Positions 23,344 through 31,286 of a stretch of 41,473 nt of DNA are shown one piece after another. The DNA is taken from positions 60,958-102,430 of the forward strand of contig METP01000040.1 of assembly GCA_001771365.1 (NCBI GenBank), given 5' to 3'. Source of the stretch: a candidate division WOR-1 bacterium RIFCSPLOWO2_02_FULL_46_20 (GTDB taxonomy: Bacteria > Margulisbacteria > WOR-1 > O2-12-FULL-45-9). A program made the translations under genes and the position numbers. The notes under the pieces are model-generated. The model saw nothing but the letters and a program-made list of their open reading frames with translations, was not told where the DNA came from and searched no databases. The stretch's first letter is position 1. Each line of letters opens with the position of its first letter.

Positions 23344-23645
23344 CCTCCGCCCCGACCAGCCCCACCAGAACCCGCAGCTCCTCCACCGACCCCGCCCTGC
23401 CCAATCCCCATATTGCTTATAAACATAACAGCTAAAGCTCTGATGCGGCTAAAAACCGACTCCACCGGGTTTGTTTTGATAAATCGTGAGGCTCTGGGAC
23501 AAGCATTACAGATCTTAAAACGAAGGCCAGGCAGCTTACACGCTGCTTCTTGATAATAAATACAACATTTACCACTGTCTTTGAGTTCATAAGCTCCGTC
23601 GCTGGCCTCAGTTCTTTTTATTTCACTAATTTCTGACGCTTCCAT
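23340..23645 (-). CDS. Small Cys-cluster protein with Gly-rich tail
   Basis: A 101-aa protein of unknown family. ATG 23645 is chosen because AGGAGGG stands just upstream; the longer frame to 23738 would cross the plsC promoter. It has five cysteines (27, 28, 36, 46, 49; CC...C...CxxC), which could hold an Fe-S cluster or zinc. A hydrophobic stretch at 64-79 may be membrane-associated. The last ~20 residues are Gly/Ala-rich (GQGGVGGGAAGSGGAG). It converges on the secretion ATPase gene with a four-base overlap. Confidence 0.6.
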   Translation of the reverse strand: MEASEISEIKRTEASDGAYELKDSGKCCIYYQEAACKLPGLRFKICNACPRASRFIKTNPVESVFSRIRALAVMFISNMGIGQGGVGGGAAGSGGAGRGGG

Positions 23646-23699
23646 GTTTTCCCTCCTCAACCTGTTATCACAACTCTTAACGATAAATTTCAATATATT

Positions 23700-23708
23700 T
23701 GCTATAAT
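23700..23708 (+). promoter_or_regulatory. Extended -10 box of plsC, leaderless
   Basis: TGCTATAAT (hexamer 23703-23708), a perfect extended -10 box, ends 9 bases before the ATG at 23718. Confidence 0.65.
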
Positions 23709-23717
23709 ACTAATCAA

Positions 23718-24422
23718 ATGATTTTTAGAGTTGTTCATACCGTTTTTTTCTATATTATCACGATCGTCAGTTTTCTTGTTGGCACGACCGTAATCATACC
23801 CCTGGTCTTCTTTTCTAGGTCAAAACATAAGTCGTTTCAGTTCTCTGCCCATCTTTGGGCCAGGTTTCTTTCTTTTTTTTCCGGCGTTAAGGTTAAAGTA
23901 TCCGGGCGGGAAAACCTCCCCAAGAACACCACGGTAATTTACGCTGCCAATCATCAGGGCATGGCAGATATTTTGATTGTTTTGGCCTGTCTGCCAGCCG
24001 GTTTTCGCTTTGCTGTTAAGAGTGAGCTTTTTAAAGTCCCCCTCTTTGGTTGGTACTTAAAGAGGGCGGGATATTTTTCAATTGACAGGAAACTGATCCT
24101 GAGCGCCTACCGCACGGTTGAAACAATTGTAGAAATTATAAAGGCAGGCGAATCGGTTTTAATTTTCCCAGAAGGCACAAGAAGCAAAACCGGCGAGCTG
24201 GGAAGATTTAAGCGCGGGAGCCTCCTGGCCGCCCTAAAATCAGGCGCGCCAATTATCCCAATAGCTATCTCAGGAAGTTTTAATATCTTGCCTCGCGGCA
24301 GCTGGCTCATTAACCCGACACCGGTAAAACTAAGCGTTGGCCAACCTATCAGGATTGAAACAGAGGCGGATTACGACACCAAGGTGGCCGAGGTCCGCGA
24401 GGCTATTGAGCAAATGCTCTAA
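23718..24422 (+). CDS. plsC: 1-acyl-sn-glycerol-3-phosphate acyltransferase
   Basis: Acylates lysophosphatidic acid to phosphatidic acid in phospholipid synthesis. It has 234 aa with an N-terminal membrane helix (about 3-30). The acyltransferase motif I is NHQGMAD (NHxxxxD), motif III is FPEGTRSKTGEL, and motif IV lies around PIIPIAISG. All catalytic residues appear intact. It is probably monocistronic or read into leuD. The substrate chain length cannot be read from sequence. Confidence 0.93.
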   Translation: MIFRVVHTVFFYIITIVSFLVGTTVIIPLVFFSRSKHKSFQFSAHLWARFLSFFSGVKVKVSGRENLPKNTTVIYAANHQGMADILIVLACLPAGFRFAVKSELFKVPLFGWYLKRAGYFSIDRKLILSAYRTVETIVEIIKAGESVLIFPEGTRSKTGELGRFKRGSLLAALKSGAPIIPIAISGSFNILPRGSWLINPTPVKLSVGQPIRIETEADYDTKVAEVREAIEQML

Positions 24423-24448
24423 GAACATTTGCTCCTTAGGGACATATT

Positions 24449-24457
24449 TGCTATACT
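24449..24457 (+). promoter_or_regulatory. Extended -10 box of leuD, leaderless
   Basis: TGCTATACT (hexamer 24452-24457) ends 10 bases before the ATG at 24468. It supports this start over the in-frame ATG at 24429. Confidence 0.6.
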
Positions 24458-24467
24458 CATATCCGCC

Positions 24468-24971
24468 ATGAAGCTCGCAGGCAAGGCTCATCGTTTTAAA
24501 CAAGATGACGATATAAATACCGACTATATTATCTCCGGTCGTTATAAATTTAAGATTCAGGATCCTGTTGAACTTGCCAAGCATGTTATGGAGGATCTTG
24601 ATCCTGATTTTTATAAGCGGATCACTAAAGGGGATTTTATTGTTGCTGGTCGCAATTTTGGCTGCGGATCAAGCCGGGAACAAGCTCCTATGGTCATTAA
24701 ATATGCCGGCATTTCCGCTGTCATTGCCAAATCCTTTGCTAGGATCTTCTACCGCAACTGTTACAACCTTGGCTTACCGGCCATTGAAGCGGACGTAGAC
24801 AAGATAGAGGCCGGCGATCAACTGGAAGTTGATTTAAATTCGGGCATCATCAATAATAAAACCAAAGGGCTAGAGATAAAAATTGCTCCTCTGCCACCGA
24901 CTATGCAGATTTTGCTGAAAGATGGCGGCCTGGTGGAACATTTTAAAAAACATGACGGGTTTAAAATTTAA
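24468..24971 (+). CDS. leuD: 3-isopropylmalate dehydratase small subunit
   Basis: Small (swivel) subunit of isopropylmalate isomerase in leucine synthesis, or of homoaconitase. It has 167 aa, the short archaeal/clostridial-type LeuD. Key motifs are [24 protein letters not shown] and [16 protein letters not shown]. The large subunit leuC is not in the window. The start is defined by a -10 box 10 bases upstream. The gene after it begins inside its last codons. Confidence 0.92.
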   Translation: MKLAGKAHRFKQDDDINTDYIISGRYKFKIQDPVELAKHVMEDLDPDFYKRITKGDFIVAGRNFGCGSSREQAPMVIKYAGISAVIAKSFARIFYRNCYNLGLPAIEADVDKIEAGDQLEVDLNSGIINNKTKGLEIKIAPLPPTMQILLKDGGLVEHFKKHDGFKI

Positions 24972-25677
24972 GCCTCGAATAATTATTGCTTGTCTGGTAT
25001 TGTTCGCTTTGGCAGCCGGAGCGCAAGACAATCATGCCCCGGTTCTGCAGCTCTCTGACGAATACTCCGGAAAAGAAACGATTGGGGTCGTTTACGGAGA
25101 GAAACTTTCATTTTATCTCAAGGCTGAAGATCCGGAGGGGGATTCAATTTTTTATCTGGGCGCCAATCTCCCGGTTAACTCATTTCTCAATCCAAACACC
25201 GGTTTTTTTAGCTGGACACCAACAGTTGAACAGATCGGGGACTTTCTGATCACCTTTACCGCAGAGGACAACAAAGTTCCTACCCTATCACATAGTGTAA
25301 AAATCACGGTTAAAGTTGGCTCTCGTATGGTCGGGATGAGCGCCTCCTCGGCTGGAGGGTCAATAAAGATCGTGGGCTTCCCCTTGGCTTTCCCCAGCCC
25401 TTACAACCTGAGTTCCGGACAAAACGTTACCCTGCAATACATCCTGTCTCAAGACGCCGAAATAGAAATTATTATTTTTGATACTACCGCTCGCATCGTT
25501 AAAAGAGTTTTGTGCGGCAAAGGAAACACCGGCGGCAAATCAGGCATCAACAAGGTTCTCTGGAACGGCATAACTGAAATGGGCGGTCCGGTTGCCAACG
25601 GCATGCACATTGCCACCATTGTCAGCAAGGCAGACAACACGGTTCTCGGCAAAATAAAAATAATGGTTTACAATTAA
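24952..25677 (+). CDS. Secreted Ig-like/FlgD-like protein
   Basis: A 241-aa protein from ATG 24952, overlapping leuD by 20 bases. It has an N-terminal signal peptide (basic KFKPR, then IIIACLVLFALAAGA, likely cleaved after AGA). Residues ~30-120 form a cadherin/He_PIG-like Ig domain with the characteristic NPNTGFFSWTPTVEQIGDF. The C-terminal ~95 residues look like a FlgD-type Ig/T9SS-sorting-like fold (SPYNLSSGQNVTLQYILS ... VLWNGITEMGGPVANGMH). It is probably exported, and perhaps surface-anchored through the C-terminal domain. Substrate or partner is unknown. Confidence 0.7.
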   Translation: MTGLKFKPRIIIACLVLFALAAGAQDNHAPVLQLSDEYSGKETIGVVYGEKLSFYLKAEDPEGDSIFYLGANLPVNSFLNPNTGFFSWTPTVEQIGDFLITFTAEDNKVPTLSHSVKITVKVGSRMVGMSASSAGGSIKIVGFPLAFPSPYNLSSGQNVTLQYILSQDAEIEIIIFDTTARIVKRVLCGKGNTGGKSGINKVLWNGITEMGGPVANGMHIATIVSKADNTVLGKIKIMVYN

Positions 25678-25682
25678 CTTTA

Positions 25683-25722
25683 CCCCCACACCTTTAATGC
25701 CACGTCCGAAAAGGTGTAGGGG
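25683..25722 (+). repeat. C-rich hairpin between Ig-like gene and mgtC
   Basis: CCCCACACCTTT (25684-25695) pairs with AAAGGTGT-A-GGGG (25710-25722, one bulged A), followed by TTTATA. It may be a weak terminator or attenuator before mgtC. The CCCCCACACC arm is shared with the hairpin at 17185. Confidence 0.5.
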
Positions 25723-25739
25723 TTTATAGGAGGAAGCAG

Positions 25740-26174
25740 ATGTCCGATTTAACAATTATTACAAATTTATTAATTGCTTTTTTGCTGGGGGGCGCCATCG
25801 GCTGGCTGCGGGAAAAAGAGGGAAAATCTGCCGGCTTGCGTACTCACATACTGGTGGCTGTTGGTTCTGCGCTCTTTATGCTGCTCTCTGGACAAATGAC
25901 CGCCATCTCCGGTTTGGCTGATCCCGGCAGAATTGCCGCCGGAGTGGTAACCGGGATCGGTTTTCTCGGCGCAGGCTGCATTTTGCAGGCCCAAGGGTCG
26001 ATAAAAGGGATAACCACCGCCGCCTCCGTCTGGATCACAGCCGCTATTGGCATCGCCACCGGGGTCGGCTTTTATCTTGGGGCGATAGCAACCACCATCA
26101 TTGCAGTCATCACCCTTGAGTTATTAGGTAAAGTAGAAAGAAAGATAATTAAGTCCAAAGATTCGTTGGAATGA
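25740..26174 (+). CDS. MgtC/SapB-family membrane protein
   Basis: A 144-aa integral membrane protein made of the MgtC N-terminal domain. It has four to five hydrophobic segments, with family motifs GGAIGWLREKEGKSAGLRTH, TGIGFLGAGCI and GITTAASVWITAAIG. It lacks the C-terminal ACT-like domain of Salmonella MgtC, as do most SapB-type homologues. MgtC proteins affect Mg2+ homeostasis and F1Fo-ATPase, but the role of this short form is not known. AGGAGG lies upstream. A hairpin precedes it; no Mg2+ riboswitch can be recognised. Confidence 0.85.
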   Translation: MSDLTIITNLLIAFLLGGAIGWLREKEGKSAGLRTHILVAVGSALFMLLSGQMTAISGLADPGRIAAGVVTGIGFLGAGCILQAQGSIKGITTAASVWITAAIGIATGVGFYLGAIATTIIAVITLELLGKVERKIIKSKDSLE

Positions 26175-27070
26175 TCATAATCCTTGGCCCCACCGCGGTC
26201 GGTAAATCCAAGCTGGCCCTTGAACTTGCTAAAAGAATTAATGGGGAAATAATCTCTGCCGATTCTATGCAGGTTTATCGCGGCATGGATATTGGCACCG
26301 CCAAACCCACCAAAGAAGAAGAACAAAGCTTGCCTCATCATTTAATCAACATCCGCAATCCTGACGAAGAATGGACCGTCTCTGACTTTGTCGAACAAAC
26401 TAATCAATTAGAAAAGGAAATCGCCTCGCGAAAAAAGACTCCGTTAATCGTCGGCGGCACGGGCCTGTATCTTTGGTCGTTACTTGAAGGCTATTCTTTC
26501 CCGGTTGCCCCAGTTAACAAAGAGCTTCGCCAACGCTTGGAAAAAGAGCCCCTGACAACCCTTTACCGTCAACTAACTAAGATCGATCCAGACGCGGCAA
26601 ATAAGATACATCCCAACGATAGGAAAAGAATAATTAGAGGTTTGGAGGTATATGAATTAACTGGGAAGCCTATGTCGGAGCTACAAAAAAAGAGGGACAA
26701 TCCCTCGCACTTAAGCGCAAGCAATCCTCATCTTATTCTTGGATTAAATCTTCCTCGCCCGGAACTCTATGAACGCATCAACCAACGAGTTGGTCAGATG
26801 ATCGTCAAAGGTTTAATTGAGGAAGTTAAGGGGCTGCTGGCTAAAGGGTATGCCAAAACTCTCCCTTCATTTCAGGCTTTGGGCTATAAAGAGGTTGTTG
26901 AATACCTGGATGGCAAAGGGAACAAGGAAGATTTGCTTGTTGAACTAAAAAAACGAACCCGCCACTTTGCCCGCCGCCAGCTGACCTGGTTTAAGCGATT
27001 TAAAGAGGTGAAATGGCTTGAGCCCACCATTGACATCACGTCAATTTTAGATTATATTAATAACATATGA
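26171..27070 (+). CDS. miaA: tRNA dimethylallyltransferase
   Basis: Transfers a dimethylallyl group to A37 of tRNAs reading UNN codons. It has 299 aa. The P-loop GPTAVGKS is at 6-13. ISADSMQVYRGMDIGTAKPT, VGGTGLYLWSLLEG and FQALGYKEVVEYL are characteristic, and the C-terminal RTRHFARRQLTWFKR is intact. It overlaps mgtC by four bases (ATGA) and the small basic ORF after it by four bases (ATGA). Confidence 0.96.
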   Translation: MIIILGPTAVGKSKLALELAKRINGEIISADSMQVYRGMDIGTAKPTKEEEQSLPHHLINIRNPDEEWTVSDFVEQTNQLEKEIASRKKTPLIVGGTGLYLWSLLEGYSFPVAPVNKELRQRLEKEPLTTLYRQLTKIDPDAANKIHPNDRKRIIRGLEVYELTGKPMSELQKKRDNPSHLSASNPHLILGLNLPRPELYERINQRVGQMIVKGLIEEVKGLLAKGYAKTLPSFQALGYKEVVEYLDGKGNKEDLLVELKKRTRHFARRQLTWFKRFKEVKWLEPTIDITSILDYINNI

Positions 27071-27186
27071 TCAGGCTTCGCGAACAAGAGATTAAACGCA
27101 GAAGAAAAAGAAGAAAAGAAAGCCTGCGCAAAAAAGGCTTGTTAAAAAGGATCGTTAAACAAACTGTTTCTTCAGCAACTGAATAA
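27067..27186 (+). CDS. 39-aa highly basic small protein
   Basis: Too short for usual gene callers. It starts with an ATG overlapping the miaA stop (ATGA) and ends with TAA three bases before the PHP gene. The peptide has a dense basic core (IKRRRKRRKESLRKKG), then LLKRIVKQTV and ends SSATE. Both junctions are those of an operon gene, and without it the miaA-PHP gap would be the only larger gap in this unit. Such charge suggests RNA or ribosome binding. I do not recognise the family; it sits where hfq follows miaA in many bacteria but has no Sm motif. Confidence 0.55.
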   Translation: MIRLREQEIKRRRKRRKESLRKKGLLKRIVKQTVSSATE

Positions 27187-27189
27187 CTC

Positions 27190-27873
27190 ATGCAAGACCT
27201 AGGCCCACGCTACGAATTTCATTCACACACTATATTCTCTGATGGCAAGCTTTTACCCTTAGCCCTTGTCATAGAGGCTCAATTTAGAAAAGTTTTAGTA
27301 ATTGCCCTCACCGACCATGTGGATCCTTCCAACATTGATTGGACGCTGAAACACATTGTCGGTTTTGTTAAACAAATTGATAATAAATTGCCCATTAAAG
27401 TCATTCCCGGAGCCGAAGTCAGCTATCTGCCGCCGAAGATGATTGGAGAGTATTGTAAGAAAGCCAAAAAACTCGGCGCCAGGCTGATTATTGTCCATGG
27501 TGAATCACCTGTCGAACCGGCTGTGCCCAAAGGGACCAATCAAGCGGCCTTAAAACTAAAGGGATTGGTAAATATTTTAGCTCATCCCGGCTGGATCACG
27601 GAAGCGCAGGCCCAACTAGCCAAAGATAATGATATTTACCTTGAACTTTCTGCCAGAAGAGGGCACAGTCAAGGGAATAAACACGTGGCCAAAGTTGCCA
27701 AAAAAGTTGGGGCAAAACTTTTGGTTAATACAGATGCTCACGCGGACAAAGATCTAATTGCCCAAGAACATGCCTTTTGGATTGCCAAAAAAGCCGGTTT
27801 GAACAACGAAGAGGCAATTAAGGTGGTCCGCGATAATCCGCGGGAATTCATTAAGAAAATCTTACGTCGATAG
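27190..27873 (+). CDS. PHP-domain phosphoesterase
   Basis: A 227-aa metal-dependent PHP protein of the histidinol-phosphatase-like group. The metal-binding motifs are seen in order: FHSHTIFSDG (10-21), ALTDHVD, GAEVSY, IIVHGE, ILAHPG and LVNTDAH. No polymerase or other domain is attached. Its 3' end overlaps the 3' end of convergent hisD by 23 bases. Histidinol phosphatase is a reasonable but unproven guess, because other PHP phosphatases share the motifs. The start ATG 27190 follows the small basic gene by three bases. Confidence 0.85.
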   Translation: MQDLGPRYEFHSHTIFSDGKLLPLALVIEAQFRKVLVIALTDHVDPSNIDWTLKHIVGFVKQIDNKLPIKVIPGAEVSYLPPKMIGEYCKKAKKLGARLIIVHGESPVEPAVPKGTNQAALKLKGLVNILAHPGWITEAQAQLAKDNDIYLELSARRGHSQGNKHVAKVAKKVGAKLLVNTDAHADKDLIAQEHAFWIAKKAGLNNEEAIKVVRDNPREFIKKILRR

Positions 27874-29119
27874 ACCGGGCGTGGGCATCGAGGCCCTCAA
27901 TTTCGGCCAGCAGCTTAATATCCTTCCAAACATTTTTCAGCGCCGGCTTAGTGTAGCCTATAATACTTTGGGTTTTGACAAAATCATAAACGCTTAGGGG
28001 TGAAGCAAAGCGCGCGGTACCGCCAGTTGGCAGAACGTGATTGGGGCCGGCAATATAGTCTCCCACCGGCACCGGAGAATGCGGGCCAAGAAAAACCGCG
28101 CCGGCATTCTTAATTTGTTCTAGAAGTCTTTGTGGTGAACCGATCTCCAATTCTAAGTGCTCAGGCGCAAGCTGATTGGTTATTTCAACCGCCTGCTTAA
28201 TGTTTTCGACTAAAAAGATCCTGATCATGGCTTTTTCAATTATCTTATTACGTGATAATTGTTTGGTTTGCTTGTTGATTTGCTTTTCGGTTTTCTCGGC
28301 AATTTTTGGCGAATCAGTAATCAGGACGGCAAAAGAATCCGGATCATGCTCTACCTGAGAAAGAAGGTCGGCCGCGACAAATTCCGGCTCGGCATCCTGG
28401 TCGGCAATAATTACAACATTAGATGGTCCGGCCAGACTATCAATACCCACTAAACCAAAAACTAACTTCTTGGCCAAAGTGACATATATATTACCCGGGC
28501 CAACAATCTTATCAACCCGAGGGATGGTCTTTGTCCCATAAGCCAGGGCTGCGATAGCTTGCGCGCCGCCTACTTGATAGATTTCCGTCACCCCAACCTC
28601 TGCGGCCGCCACCAGAACATGGGGCCTGATGGGTGGCGGAGAGACCATAACAATCTCGTTTACCCCAGCTACTTTGGCCGGGATGGCCCCCATTAAAACC
28701 GAAGAAGGATAACAAGCCTTGCCGCCAGGAACATAGACCCCTATGCGCCGCAGAGGAATAACTCGTTGCCCCAACACAACATCCAGTGGCAGGGTTTCAA
28801 ACCACTCGTCCGGCCGCTGTTTTTGATGATGCGCCGTGATATTCTGAATTGCTTTTGTCAAAGTATCGCGAAAAGGCTTGTCAATTTTCTGATAAGCTTT
28901 TTCAATCTCGTCACGGCTAATTATCAATTTATCAAGTGAAAACTCTTTGGTATCAAATTTTTTAGTGTAGTCAACCACCGCCCGATCGCCCTGTGCCGCA
29001 ACCCTGGCAATTATCTCTCTTACTTTTTCCTCCTGGGGTGAATTAAGCTTGAAAGCCTGGTGTTCAAGAATAGCCTCAACTTCTTTTTGAATCTTATCTT
29101 TAGCGGGGATTTTAAGCAT
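27851..29119 (-). CDS. hisD: Histidinol dehydrogenase
   Basis: Last two oxidation steps of histidine synthesis, zinc- and NAD-dependent. It has 422 aa, a normal length. Zinc ligand motifs [19 protein letters not shown] and DAHARS are present, as is the catalytic [20 protein letters not shown] and [10 protein letters not shown] are the family signatures. No other his gene is adjacent except the PHP candidate. An extended -10 box 9 bases upstream of the ATG indicates a leaderless mRNA. Confidence 0.97.
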   Translation of the reverse strand: MLKIPAKDKIQKEVEAILEHQAFKLNSPQEEKVREIIARVAAQGDRAVVDYTKKFDTKEFSLDKLIISRDEIEKAYQKIDKPFRDTLTKAIQNITAHHQKQRPDEWFETLPLDVVLGQRVIPLRRIGVYVPGGKACYPSSVLMGAIPAKVAGVNEIVMVSPPPIRPHVLVAAAEVGVTEIYQVGGAQAIAALAYGTKTIPRVDKIVGPGNIYVTLAKKLVFGLVGIDSLAGPSNVVIIADQDAEPEFVAADLLSQVEHDPDSFAVLITDSPKIAEKTEKQINKQTKQLSRNKIIEKAMIRIFLVENIKQAVEITNQLAPEHLELEIGSPQRLLEQIKNAGAVFLGPHSPVPVGDYIAGPNHVLPTGGTARFASPLSVYDFVKTQSIIGYTKPALKNVWKDIKLLAEIEGLDAHARSIDVRFS

Positions 29120-29128
29120 GCTGGGCTA

Positions 29129-29137
29129 AATATACCA
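29129..29137 (-). promoter_or_regulatory. Extended -10 box of hisD, leaderless
   Basis: On the minus strand TGGTATATT (hexamer 29129-29134) ends 9 bases before the ATG at 29119. Confidence 0.55.
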
Positions 29138-29157
29138 TATTGTTTTTGGCTAAACAA

Positions 29158-30222
29158 CTAAGGGATCAAACGGGTGCCTTTTTTAACCACTGACCTGTCA
29201 GCTAGAACCACGCCATGTTCAATAATTACTTCATCCTCAATGACACAGTTGTAGCCAAGAATACAATCCGACAATTCAACATGATTGCCAATATTAGTTC
29301 CCCGCCAAATAATAGCGCGGTCCAAAGAACAGCGCTCACCAATAGTCACTTCGTCTCCAACCACAACATAATCTTTAATCTCTGTTCTTTGCCCGATGGT
29401 TACCCTTTCACCAATAATAGACGATCCAATAAAAGTGATAGTCGCGTCAGGATGAGTATCCTTACCCAACCAAACTTTTCCATTGATTCTGGTTCCGTGA
29501 ATTTTTACTGCCACTTCGCCGCGCAGAATTGCTTGATGCGCCTCTTTATATTTACGTGGATTGCCAATGTCTATCCAATAGGCATCAGAAAGATAACCAA
29601 ACATGGGCACGCCATTTTCCAGAAGAGCGGGGAAGAGTTGTCTTTCAAATGAATAGGGTCTGCCTTTTGGCACTTCTTTAAATATTTTTGGATCAACAAT
29701 ATAAGTCCCGGCGTTAATAGTCTTAACCGTAACCATGTCCCAACTTGGTTTTTCCAAAAATCTGGTTACTCGTCCAGCCTCATCAGTAAAAATCAGTCCA
29801 AAAGGGGTAGGATCCTCAACCTCAGTTAAAGCAAAGGATATGTCAGCCTTTTTTTCGCGATGGTAATTAACAAGCTTGGAAATATTTAAGCCTGTTAGAA
29901 TGTCTCCGTTAAAAATAACCATGGGGCCATTATCAAAGAACTGTTCGGCATTTTTAACTGCGCCAGCCGTCCCCAACGGTTCTCTCTCGATCGAATAATT
30001 AATTTTTATTCCCCATTGTTTACCATCATTTAATAACTTCTTTATCTCATCAGGCAAGTAATGCAGGTTGAGGATAATTTCATCAATCCCATGGCAAACT
30101 AAATGTTCAATTTGATGGATGACAAGCGCGCGATTAGCTACCGGAACAATGGGCTTGGGGGTGTTATAGGTTAGGGGGCGCAAGCGGGTGCCCAATCCGC
30201 CGGCAATGATGATCGCCTTCAT
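29158..30222 (-). CDS. Sugar-phosphate nucleotidyltransferase with hexapeptide tail
   Basis: A 354-aa NTP-transferase, most like bacterial/archaeal mannose-1-phosphate guanylyltransferases. The catalytic loop is IIAGGLGTRLRPLTYNTPKP, with NGDILTG as metal site and FLEKPS further on. The C-terminal ~110 residues form left-handed beta-helix hexapeptide repeats (IGERVTIGQRTEIKDYVVVG and onward). Such proteins make GDP-mannose or related nucleotide sugars for envelope polysaccharide. It overlaps the PGI/PMI gene by four bases; together they could convert fructose-6-P toward mannose derivatives, though a phosphomannomutase would be needed. Confidence 0.88.
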   Translation of the reverse strand: MKAIIIAGGLGTRLRPLTYNTPKPIVPVANRALVIHQIEHLVCHGIDEIILNLHYLPDEIKKLLNDGKQWGIKINYSIEREPLGTAGAVKNAEQFFDNGPMVIFNGDILTGLNISKLVNYHREKKADISFALTEVEDPTPFGLIFTDEAGRVTRFLEKPSWDMVTVKTINAGTYIVDPKIFKEVPKGRPYSFERQLFPALLENGVPMFGYLSDAYWIDIGNPRKYKEAHQAILRGEVAVKIHGTRINGKVWLGKDTHPDATITFIGSSIIGERVTIGQRTEIKDYVVVGDEVTIGERCSLDRAIIWRGTNIGNHVELSDCILGYNCVIEDEVIIEHGVVLADRSVVKKGTRLIP

Positions 30223-31286
30223 CTGGCTAATTCTCTTTTGAGTTTAGTAATGACATCAACAGGCGTTGGATCAACACCATGCAAGATTGCCATGTAGCAA
30301 CTTAAATAATCACCAAAACATATCAACGACATAATTCTGGCCAGGTGGGATTGGCCCTGGGCCCAGAGTTCATTGGTCCCGCCCAGCTGCCGGCCAATTA
30401 ATGATTTGGTAATCTCCATCCTCTTCTTGATTCGCTCTGAATCATTTTCATCCCGCAAAAATATTAAAACAAACTTATGATCTGTCCTTTTTAACAAAGA
30501 AAGATTCACAATTTCATTATGATTAAGCTCGGGAAAGAAATTTAACAAGGCTGTAACTTTACCGTTTTCATTAAACTGCGTTTTCACGCGCAGGCCCACC
30601 GCTTCTGTTATCCCTGTGTTGGCAAAAATAATAGGATTTTTTCCCAACAGCTTTTTGGCAAATTGCTTAACGGGATTAATGCGCGACGGTTTATCGGCCC
30701 CATACTCAAGACAAAGGCTTTGCGTCAGCAGAATAGCACTATTTATATCCGCTCTCAGATTGGAAATAAGCCCACTTTTTTCTAGCGCGACCAGGATTGG
30801 CACCAAAAGATATGGCAGTGCGGCCCGGGGTTGATAGCCGGCCGGGATTAAATACAACGGATACTTTTTGCTTTCAGCTATTTCCTTGAGCTTGCCGCCC
30901 GAAGTCACGCAAATAATTTTTGCGCCTCGCTTGCCTGCCTCCTTTACCGCCAGCAGGGTCTCTTCGGTATTGCCAGAATAGGACATGGCAAAAATTAACG
31001 CATCAGCTCCCACAAAGGCAGGCAATCTGTAGTCACGATTGACAAAAACCGCTAACGCGCATTTCTCCTGCAGTAAATTAGCCACAATATTACCGGCGAT
31101 GGCAGACCCTCCCATACCGCAAACAACTATGTTTTTAATTTTCTTGACTTTGCCCAGAGGCACCTTTGAAGCAATCTCCAAAGCTTCAGCCAACATGGCG
31201 GGAGTTTTTGCTACGATCCCTAGCATCCCGCTCTTGTCGATAGCTTCTATCTTCTCAGTAGAATCTAAGACATCAAATTGTTCCAT
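30219..31286 (-). CDS. Bifunctional phosphoglucose/phosphomannose isomerase
   Basis: A 355-aa SIS-fold protein of the archaeal-type PGI/PMI family, interconverting fructose-6-P with glucose-6-P or mannose-6-P. VCGMGGSAIAGNI, FAMSYSGNTEETL and VTSGGKL are the SIS phosphosugar motifs. FPELNHNEI carries the catalytic Glu/His region, and HGVDPTPVDVITKLK near the end is the family signature. The start has a GGAGGAGG site and overlaps ctpA. It shares an operon with the nucleotidyltransferase after it. Confidence 0.92.
   Translation of the reverse strand: MEQFDVLDSTEKIEAIDKSGMLGIVAKTPAMLAEALEIASKVPLGKVKKIKNIVVCGMGGSAIAGNIVANLLQEKCALAVFVNRDYRLPAFVGADALIFAMSYSGNTEETLLAVKEAGKRGAKIICVTSGGKLKEIAESKKYPLYLIPAGYQPRAALPYLLVPILVALEKSGLISNLRADINSAILLTQSLCLEYGADKPSRINPVKQFAKKLLGKNPIIFANTGITEAVGLRVKTQFNENGKVTALLNFFPELNHNEIVNLSLLKRTDHKFVLIFLRDENDSERIKKRMEITKSLIGRQLGGTNELWAQGQSHLARIMSLICFGDYLSCYMAILHGVDPTPVDVITKLKRELAR

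Noticed and set aside
25683-25739. Mg2+ riboswitch before mgtC
   Set aside because: The gap is only 62 bases and holds a single simple hairpin, too small for the M-box or mgtA-type leader.
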